Shown piece by piece: positions 4,952-10,136 of a stretch of DNA of 10,136 nucleotides. The notes beneath the pieces are model-generated. The model did not search any database. It saw nothing but the letters and a program-made list of their open reading frames with translations, and was not told the origin of the DNA. Source of the DNA: Chloroflexota bacterium (GTDB lineage: Bacteria; Chloroflexota; UBA6077); the NCBI GenBank assembly GCA_021806765.1, contig JAJZQR010000192.1:1-10136 (forward strand), given 5' to 3'. Position numbers and translations under genes: made by a program. The stretch's first letter is position 1. Every line of letters begins with the position of its first letter.

Positions 4952-6100
4952 ATGGTCAAGAGGCTCCTGGCGATTATTCCCCTGGTCGCGGCCATGGCGG
5001 TCGTTTCGATGGCCGTAATGGCTTGCGGTGGATCCGCCCCGGCACCCACCCCGGCCCCCAAGGCTGCGGAGCCTACCAAGGCTGCCGCCCCGGCCGCCGC
5101 TGCGCCCACCAAGGCTCCGGCAGCAGCCGCTCCTACCGCTGCGGCTGCAGCTACGACCCAATTCCCCAAGATGGACATCAAGCTCGGACACGGCGGCGTC
5201 CCTGGCATGTCTTACTCCCTGGGCACGGAAAAGTTCTCCGAGCTGATGAAGGAACGCACCAACGGCGCGGTCAACGTGCAGGTCTTCGGCAACAGCCAGC
5301 TGGGCTCTGAGAAGGACATGCTGGAGCAGGTGAAGAACGGCGTCATCCAGATGTCGCTGACCACCCCCGTCATGCTGGCCAACTACGATGGGTGGGGACC
5401 GATCGCGGTCACCGCCATGCCCTACATCTTCAAGGGCGCCACCGACGAGGAGCAGTACCCGGCCCTGATGAAGCTGATGCGAGGGCCGATCTTCACTGAT
5501 GTCAACGAGAAGGCTGCCAAGACCAGCGGCATTCGAGGCCTCGACCTCGCCTGGTGGTACGGCACCCGAAACCTCACCACCAAAAGCAAGCAGGTGGTCC
5601 ATCCCGACGACCTCAAGGGTGTGAAGGTCCGGACGATGGACACCCCCATCGCCCGAGCCGCTCTGGACGCGCTGGGTGCCGCGACGACCCCCATGGCCGT
5701 GGCCGAGCTGTACAGCGCCATGCAGATGGGCGTGGTGGACGGCCAGGAGAACCCCTACAACACCATCTACTCCAGCAAGTACTACGAGGTTCAGAAGTAC
5801 CTGGCGTCCACCGGCCACATGACCATGACGGTGCTCCTGGTCACCAACGACAAGTGGTTCCAGGGCCTCCCCAAGGACCTGCAGACTCTCATGGTCAAGA
5901 CGATGCAGGATGCAGGCGACTACCAGAGCGACCTGCAGTTGAAGGCCAACGCCCAGAACCTCAAGGACCTTCAGGCCAAGGGGATGGTCTTCACTGAGGT
6001 CAACAAGGCCGAGTTCGCCGAGAAGACCAAGGACGTCTACAAGCAGTTCAGCAACCTGTTCACCGCCGACTTCTACAACCAGGTCAAGGCCGCGCAGTAG
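4952..6100 (+). CDS. dctP: TRAP transporter substrate-binding lipoprotein, DctP family
   Basis: This 382-residue extracytoplasmic binding protein of a TRAP (tripartite ATP-independent periplasmic) importer captures substrate and delivers it to the DctQM membrane complex. Residues 1-24 form a lipoprotein signal, and VMAC puts the lipidated Cys at 25. An Ala/Pro/Thr/Lys linker (about 26-69) tethers the domain to the membrane. The DctP fold follows: IKLGHGGVPG (76-85), FGNSQLGSEKDMLEQVKNG (112-130), WWYGTRNLTT (201-210), LKGVKVRTMDTP (221-232) and AELYSAMQMGVVDGQENP (251-268). Arg227 corresponds to the conserved Arg that usually binds a substrate carboxylate, so an organic acid or sugar acid is favoured. 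AAGGAG lies 8 bases before the ATG. It is the first gene of dctPQM-dhaKL, and a hairpin separates it from dctQ. The exact substrate is not deducible. Confidence 0.95.
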   Translation: MVKRLLAIIPLVAAMAVVSMAVMACGGSAPAPTPAPKAAEPTKAAAPAAAAPTKAPAAAAPTAAAAATTQFPKMDIKLGHGGVPGMSYSLGTEKFSELMKERTNGAVNVQVFGNSQLGSEKDMLEQVKNGVIQMSLTTPVMLANYDGWGPIAVTAMPYIFKGATDEEQYPALMKLMRGPIFTDVNEKAAKTSGIRGLDLAWWYGTRNLTTKSKQVVHPDDLKGVKVRTMDTPIARAALDALGAATTPMAVAELYSAMQMGVVDGQENPYNTIYSSKYYEVQKYLASTGHMTMTVLLVTNDKWFQGLPKDLQTLMVKTMQDAGDYQSDLQLKANAQNLKDLQAKGMVFTEVNKAEFAEKTKDVYKQFSNLFTADFYNQVKAAQ

Positions 6101-6111
6101 TTCCCTTCCAA

Positions 6112-6138
6112 GGGGTGGGGCCTGTTGGGCCCCACCCC
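6112..6138 (+). promoter_or_regulatory. 11-bp GC-rich hairpin between dctP and dctQ
   Basis: GGGGTGGGGCC (6112-6122) pairs perfectly with GGCCCCACCCC (6128-6138) across the loop TGTTG. It lies 11 bases after the dctP stop and 9 bases before the dctQ Shine-Dalgarno. There is no T tract. The position fits a partial terminator or an mRNA 3'-stabilising structure that keeps the binding protein more abundant than the membrane subunits, a pattern known in binding-protein operons. Confidence 0.6.
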
Positions 6139-6160
6139 AAGCCCTCTGGAGGTGATGCCC

Positions 6161-6640
6161 ATGCGACCTCTGGCCTTCCTCGTCCGCAACCTGGAAGAGA
6201 TCTTCTCCGGTATCTTCCTGGTGCTGATGTTTCTGTCCACCTTCACCAACGTGATCGCCCGCTACTTCTTCGGCCGCCCGAACCCATGGGCGGAGGAATT
6301 CTCGCGCTACTCCTTCATATGGCTCACCTTCCTCGGGGCCGCCCTCTGCACCAAGCATGGTCGCCACATCATCATAGATGGATTCGTGAAGGCGATGCCT
6401 TTTCGCGCCGAGAAGGCGTTGGCGATGGTGGTAGACCTACTGATGATCGGCCTGGCCTTCGTCATGGTCTACTACGGCTGGATCCTCTGCCTCAACGCCA
6501 CCCAACCGATGGCCGCCCTCAGGCTTCCTCAGTACCTCGTCTACATCTCCGTCCCCTTCTCGGGGGTCCTGATCTTCCTCTATACCCTGAGGGACATGAG
6601 GCGGGACCTCCGGGCCGCTATGAACGGGGGTGAGCGCTGA
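6161..6640 (+). CDS. dctQ: TRAP transporter small permease, DctQ family
   Basis: The 159-residue membrane protein has four predicted transmembrane segments at about 13-33, 48-66, 88-108 and 125-145, as expected for DctQ, the small subunit that partners DctM. The motif NPWAEEFSRYSFIWLTFLGA (41-60) is the family signature (W-x-E-E...RY...W). The start at ATG 6161 is chosen because GGAGG (6148-6152) lies 8 bases upstream; the ATG at 6155 is only 2 bases from it, and an in-frame ATG at 6125 lies inside the hairpin. The last base of its TGA stop is the first base of the dctM ATG, indicating translational coupling. Confidence 0.93.
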   Translation: MRPLAFLVRNLEEIFSGIFLVLMFLSTFTNVIARYFFGRPNPWAEEFSRYSFIWLTFLGAALCTKHGRHIIIDGFVKAMPFRAEKALAMVVDLLMIGLAFVMVYYGWILCLNATQPMAALRLPQYLVYISVPFSGVLIFLYTLRDMRRDLRAAMNGGER

Positions 6641-7920
6641 TGCTTACCCTATTTGCCATCATGCTGGTCCTTTTCGTTATCGCTGCCCCCGTGGCCTGGT
6701 CCATGGCTATCGCTACGGCGGTGTACATGGCCTTTGGCTCCCACGTCCCGCTGCAGGGGATGGTGCAGCGGATGATCGGCGGTATAGACACCTTCCCCCT
6801 GCTGGCGATACCCTACTTCATCCTGGCCGGCAACCTCATGAATACCGGCGGGATCACCGACAGGCTGGTCGCCTTCGCCAGGGCCATGGTCGGGCACATC
6901 ACGGGGGGGTTGGCCCACGCCGTGGTCGTCACCAACATGATCATGGCCGGCATGTCGGGCTCGGGCGTGGCTGACGCCGCCGGATCCGGCACCATCCTGA
7001 TACCGGCGATGAAGAAGTCGGGGTTCAGCACTCCCTTCTCCGCCGCCATCGTGGCCGCCTCGGGAAGCGTCGGCCCCATCATCCCGCCCAGCATCCCCTT
7101 CGTCCTGTTCGGGTCCATCGCCTCCGTCTCCATCGGCCGGCTGCTGCTGGGGGGCGCCGTTCCGGGCGTCGTCATGGGCATCGTGCTGATGATCTTCGCC
7201 TACATCATCGCCAAGCGCCGCGGCTACCCCTCCGAGCAGCGGGCCACCTGCGGCCAAATGGCCCACGCGTTCATCAACGCCATCCCTCCCATGGGGATGC
7301 CGCTGATCATCCTGGGGGGGATCATCGGCGGCGTGATGACCCCGACCGAGGCCGCGGCGGCGGGCGCCGCCTACGCCTTCGTCCTGGGCTTCTTCGTCTA
7401 TCGAGAGATCAAGCCCCAGATGCTGCCGGGGATCCTCGTGGAGACGGTTGTCGGCAGTTCTGCGGTGGTCATCATCCTCTCGGCTGCCCAACCCTTCGGC
7501 TGGATCCTTACCTTCGAGCAGGCGCCAATGAAGGTGCTCGCCGCCTTCGACCAGATGAGCCTGGAGCCGTGGCAGGTGCTGCTGGTGCTGAACGGAGCAA
7601 TGCTGCTCCTCGGCTGCTTCATGGAGGGGCTGGCGGTCATGGTCATGGCGGTCCCGGTGCTGATGCCCCTCCTCGCGCACTACAACATCGACCCTGTCCA
7701 CTTCGGAGTCCTCTTCGTGATGAACGTCATGATCGGCGCCATCACCCCGCCGGTCGGCACCATCATGTACGTCGTGCTCTCCATCAGCAAGATCTCCATC
7801 GGACAGTTCGCCAGAGAGGTCTGGCCCTTCATTATCGCGCTGGTAATTGCCCTTCTGATGGTCACCTACATACCGGACCTGGCCCTGTGGCTGCCCAATC
7901 TGCTGATGCCCGTAAAGTAG
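6640..7920 (+). CDS. dctM: TRAP transporter large permease, DctM family
   Basis: The 426-residue integral membrane protein has about a dozen hydrophobic segments and is full length for the family. DctM carries the sodium-coupled transport path. Characteristic motifs are MSGSGVADAAGSGT (105-118), SGSVGPIIPPSIPFVLFG (141-158), GGVMTPTEAAAAGAAYAF (230-247) and GAITPPVGTIMYVV (366-379). These include the paired TPTE and TPP hairpin-loop sequences of the two inverted repeats. The ATG overlaps the dctQ stop as TGATG, and a G-rich Shine-Dalgarno (GGGGGTGAG) precedes it. dhaK follows after 77 bases without a strong promoter or terminator, so it is probably cotranscribed. Confidence 0.95.
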   Translation: MLTLFAIMLVLFVIAAPVAWSMAIATAVYMAFGSHVPLQGMVQRMIGGIDTFPLLAIPYFILAGNLMNTGGITDRLVAFARAMVGHITGGLAHAVVVTNMIMAGMSGSGVADAAGSGTILIPAMKKSGFSTPFSAAIVAASGSVGPIIPPSIPFVLFGSIASVSIGRLLLGGAVPGVVMGIVLMIFAYIIAKRRGYPSEQRATCGQMAHAFINAIPPMGMPLIILGGIIGGVMTPTEAAAAGAAYAFVLGFFVYREIKPQMLPGILVETVVGSSAVVIILSAAQPFGWILTFEQAPMKVLAAFDQMSLEPWQVLLVLNGAMLLLGCFMEGLAVMVMAVPVLMPLLAHYNIDPVHFGVLFVMNVMIGAITPPVGTIMYVVLSISKISIGQFAREVWPFIIALVIALLMVTYIPDLALWLPNLLMPVK

Positions 7921-7997
7921 TGATCGGTGTAGAATTGCGCGACAGAGTCGAGCACCGCACCCTCGGCGGTCCTCTGCAGACTATTAGGGAGGGAACC

Positions 7998-8999
7998 GTG
8001 AAGAAGCTTATCAACGATCCGTATGCCTTCGTGGACGAGATGCTGGACGGCGTCGTCCGGGCCCACCCCGACCAGTTGCGGCTGGTAGGCCCGGACAAGC
8101 GAGCCGTGGTGAGGGCCGATGCCCCTGTCCAGGGGAAGGTAGCCATCTGCACCGGAGGGGGCTCCGGCCACCTGCCCGTCTTCGTGGGCTACGTGGGCAA
8201 GGGACTGGTGGATGGCTGCTCCATCGGCAACGTCTTCTCCTCCCCCAGTCCAGACCAGATGCTCGAGGCCACCAAAGCCACCCACGGCGGCGCGGGCGTC
8301 CTCTACCTCTTCGGCAACTACAACGGCGACAAGCTGAACTTCGGCATGGCCGCCGAGATGGCCGAGATGGAGGACATCCGCGTGGAAACCGTCCTGGTGG
8401 CCGACGACGTCGCCTCGGCTCCCAAGGGACAGGAGGAGAAGCGGAGGGGGGTGGCGGGTCTCTTCTTCGCCTACAAGATAGCGGGCGCCAGGGCCGAGCA
8501 GATGGCCTCCCTCGCGGAGGTCAAGGCCGCGGCGGAACTGGCTCTCGCCAACACCCGCAGCATGGGGATGGCCATCTCCCCCTGCACCATCCCCGCCGTC
8601 GGCAAGCCGACCTTCCAGATCGGAGAGGACGAGATGGAGATCGGCATGGGGATCCACGGGGAACCGGGGGTGCGGAGGGGGAAGCTGGAGCCAGCCGACC
8701 AGGTGGCCGACGCCCTGCTGGAGCCGATCCTGGTCGACCTGTCCCTGAAGTCGGGAGACCAGGTGGCGGTGCTGGTCAACGGCCTGGGCGCCACCCCCAA
8801 GGAGGAGCTCTACATCCTCTTCCGGCGTGTCCACCAGCAGCTGGAGCGGCGGGAGATCAAGATCTACCGGCCCTACGTGGGCGAGTACGCCACCTCCATG
8901 GAGATGGCAGGCGCCTCCCTCACCTTGATGAAGATGAACGACGAGCTGCGACCCCTGCTGGACGCCCCGGCCAGCACCCCCTTCTTCCTCCAGGTCTGA
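7998..8999 (+). CDS. dhaK: Dihydroxyacetone kinase-type subunit DhaK
   Basis: The 333-residue DhaK-type subunit binds dihydroxyacetone, or a related short ketose such as erythrulose in some paralogues, and presents it for phosphorylation by DhaL. Active-site elements are intact: GGGSGHLP (53-60) with His58, NYNGDKLNF (107-115) with Asp111, and MGIHGEPG (217-224) with His220, the His that forms the covalent hemiaminal to the substrate carbonyl. The GTG at 7998 is chosen because GGGAGGG lies 4 bases upstream and the protein then begins KKLINDPYAFVDEMLDG, the usual DhaK start. A TAGAAT at 7930-7935 resembles a -10 box but has no good -35. dhaL begins one base after its stop. The link to the TRAP genes suggests the kinase acts on the imported compound or a product of it. 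Confidence 0.94.
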   Translation: MKKLINDPYAFVDEMLDGVVRAHPDQLRLVGPDKRAVVRADAPVQGKVAICTGGGSGHLPVFVGYVGKGLVDGCSIGNVFSSPSPDQMLEATKATHGGAGVLYLFGNYNGDKLNFGMAAEMAEMEDIRVETVLVADDVASAPKGQEEKRRGVAGLFFAYKIAGARAEQMASLAEVKAAAELALANTRSMGMAISPCTIPAVGKPTFQIGEDEMEIGMGIHGEPGVRRGKLEPADQVADALLEPILVDLSLKSGDQVAVLVNGLGATPKEELYILFRRVHQQLERREIKIYRPYVGEYATSMEMAGASLTLMKMNDELRPLLDAPASTPFFLQV

Positions 9000-9000
9000 G

Positions 9001-9645
9001 GTGGCAGAAGTGACACAATCGTTGGATAGAGAGCAGTTCCTGCAACTGGTCAACCGCATCCTGGACAAGCTGGAGGGCTCGGCCGAGGAGCTGAACCGGC
9101 TGGACGCCGCGGTGGGAGACGGCGACCTGGGGGTGACCGTCACTCTCGGCTCCCGAGCGGTCCGCAACGCCCTGCCCGGGCTGGCCGAGCAGGATCTGGG
9201 GAACATAGTGGCCCGAAGCGGGATGGCCTTCAATGGGGCAGCCCCCTCCACCATGGGGGCACTGCTAGCCATCGGCGCCATGAGGGCGGGGAGGGAAGCC
9301 AGGGGCGCCCAGGAGTTGAGCGTAGCCCTACTGGCGAAGATGGTGCGGGCCGCGGAACTGGGGATCCAGGAGAAGGGGCAGGCCCAACGTGGCGACAAGA
9401 CCATGCTGGATGCCCTGGGCCCGAGCGCCGACGCCCTGGAAGCTGCCGCGGCCGAAGGCAAGGACCTTCGGCAGGCCGTAGAAGCGGCAACGGCAGCGGC
9501 CCGGGCAGGGGTGGAAGCCATCATTCCGCTGAAGGCCAAGTCGGGTCGGGCGGCCTGGATCACCGAGCGCACGGCCGGCCAACCGGACCCCGGTGCCACC
9601 GTAATCCGTCTGATCTGGGAGGCCTTCGCCGAATTCCTCAGCTGA
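9001..9645 (+). CDS. dhaL: Dihydroxyacetone kinase-type nucleotide-binding subunit DhaL
   Basis: This 214-residue all-helical DhaL holds the adenine nucleotide and two magnesium ions and transfers phosphate to the ketose bound by DhaK. The Mg-binding motif D35-x4-D40-x-D42 is present (LDAAVGDGDLG), as are AAPSTMGALL (80-89), RGDKTMLDAL (130-139) and GRAAWITERTAGQPDPGA (182-199). The GTG at 9001 follows the dhaK stop by one base, indicating coupled translation; GTG 9010 is a possible alternative. PTS-dependent kinases also need DhaM to recharge bound ADP. No DhaM-like gene is visible here, so a split ATP-using kinase is more likely, or DhaM is encoded elsewhere. No clear terminator lies in the 71 bases after the stop. 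Confidence 0.94.
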   Translation: MAEVTQSLDREQFLQLVNRILDKLEGSAEELNRLDAAVGDGDLGVTVTLGSRAVRNALPGLAEQDLGNIVARSGMAFNGAAPSTMGALLAIGAMRAGREARGAQELSVALLAKMVRAAELGIQEKGQAQRGDKTMLDALGPSADALEAAAAEGKDLRQAVEAATAAARAGVEAIIPLKAKSGRAAWITERTAGQPDPGATVIRLIWEAFAEFLS

Positions 9646-9716
9646 CCTCCGGGGCTGGCATAGAGCAACAACGTTCGCGCAACAGAGGAGTGGAGGATCC
9701 GGCCGACCTCTTCCGG

Positions 9717-10136
9717 CTAACGCCTCCACTTCTCGGCACCCTCGTGAGCGGCCCCGCCTGCCGGCACGAACCTCAGAACCGAAAGCACCGGCCAGTTGCG
9801 GAATCGAAGGGGGACACCCGAGACACCTAGCCCGGGACTGACGTAGAGGGGGTTGCCGTTTACCCGGTACAGCCCTGAGATGTACTTGGTTCGAGCGTGA
9901 AGGTTGCTGGCCAGACTAGCCAGGACGGGGAATCTGATCTGCCCACCGTGAGAGTGGCCGGCCAGGGACAGCTGGAACTCCCCCGGTCGAAGCTGATCTG
10001 CCACGTCCGGGTAGTGGGTAAGCAGTAGTCGGGGAAAACCGCAGCCACTCAGGGCTCGCCTCACCCGGGGCAGGTCGTCGCGCATGGTGTAACCGTCGTC
10101 GACCCCGACAACCCAGAGGCGGCCCCCGTGTAGGAT
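9717..10136 (-). CDS. Calcineurin-like metallophosphoesterase (C-terminal part; 5' end outside window)
   Basis: The frame is open from the window edge to the TAG at 9719-9717, giving the last 139 residues of a calcineurin-like phosphoesterase. Visible are VVGVDDGY near the cut end, a LLLTHYPD metal-site segment, the GHSHGGQIRFP motif (GHxH dimetal ligands), and the closing LYVSPGLGVSGVPLRF-type segment seen in YkuE/YaeI-like enzymes that act on lipid or nucleotide phosphoesters. Upstream metal-binding motifs must lie beyond base 10136. The gene converges on dhaL, is not part of that operon, and is probably unrelated to it. An internal ATG at 10085 is not the real start, because conserved sequence precedes it. 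Confidence 0.85.
   Translation of the reverse strand: MLHGGRLWVVGVDDGYTMRDDLPRVRRALSGCGFPRLLLTHYPDVADQLRPGEFQLSLAGHSHGGQIRFPVLASLASNLHARTKYISGLYRVNGNPLYVSPGLGVSGVPLRFRNWPVLSVLRFVPAGGAAHEGAEKWRR

Noticed and set aside
5027..5158. DNA repeat array in dctP, considered as a minisatellite or CRISPR-like array
   Set aside because: The repetition comes from Ala/Pro/Lys-rich codons of the lipoprotein linker, and units are irregular in length and sequence.
4736..6367. 543-codon open frame on the minus strand
   Set aside because: It is antisense to dctP and the start of dctQ, is made of Leu/Gly/Val/His-rich shadow sequence, and the plus-strand genes have clear family motifs.
6649..7701. 350-codon minus-strand frame rich in Asp/His/Gly
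   Set aside because: It is the complement of membrane-protein codons in dctM; such Asp/His-rich frames are a known artefact.
7569..7997. Extended DhaK start giving 476 residues
   Set aside because: The extra 143 residues run out of frame through the end of dctM, and the GTG at 7998 has a good Shine-Dalgarno and the family N-terminus.
7866..9671. 601-codon minus-strand frame across dhaK and dhaL
   Set aside because: It is antisense to two well-supported enzymes, and its composition is biased with no domain I can name.

Overview
The window is GC-rich, densely packed bacterial DNA. It holds a carbon-uptake and catabolism neighbourhood. The TRAP binding protein is a lipoprotein whose Cys is followed by a long Ala/Pro/Thr/Lys linker, a style common in Chloroflexota, so that phylum (for example a SAR202/Dehalococcoidia-like lineage) is my best guess. 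This is inferred from protein style only; there is no rRNA or other marker gene.

Left part (minus strand, about 1-3022). A degenerate dehydrogenase of the 3-hydroxyisobutyrate dehydrogenase family (2469-3022) lies upstream of an aldehyde:ferredoxin oxidoreductase (AOR) family tungsto-/molybdopterin enzyme (426-2297). A small MoaD/ThiS-type sulfur carrier ending in Gly-Gly (88-384) follows. AOR and the sulfur carrier look like one operon driven by a good sigma-70-like promoter at 2383-2411. A perfect 32-bp palindrome (17-48) closes this side. The AOR has His where the third cluster cysteine is expected.

Middle part (plus strand, 3161-4561). A PPC/DUF296 protein is followed by a 15-bp hairpin, and then by an IclR-family regulator. 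The regulator's promoter is positioned so that transcription should start at or next to its ATG, inside a tandem palindrome. This predicts leaderless mRNA and autoregulation.

Right part (plus strand, 4562-9645). A 390-bp leader region with several inverted repeats precedes dctP-dctQ-dctM (a complete TRAP transporter) and dhaK-dhaL (both subunits of a dihydroxyacetone-kinase-type enzyme). All five genes run the same way. dctQ/dctM overlap by one base and dhaK/dhaL are separated by one base. No DhaM/PTS component is visible. A convergent, edge-truncated metallophosphoesterase (9717-10136, minus) closes the window; the 71 bp between it and dhaL holds no clear terminator.

Taken together, the layout suggests IclR-controlled import of a small hydroxylated carboxylate or related compound by the TRAP system and phosphorylation of a short-chain keto-sugar by DhaKL. 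The AOR could handle an aldehyde or acid side reaction. The pathway and substrate are inference. I see no CRISPR array, tRNA, rRNA, insertion sequence or recognisable defence system.
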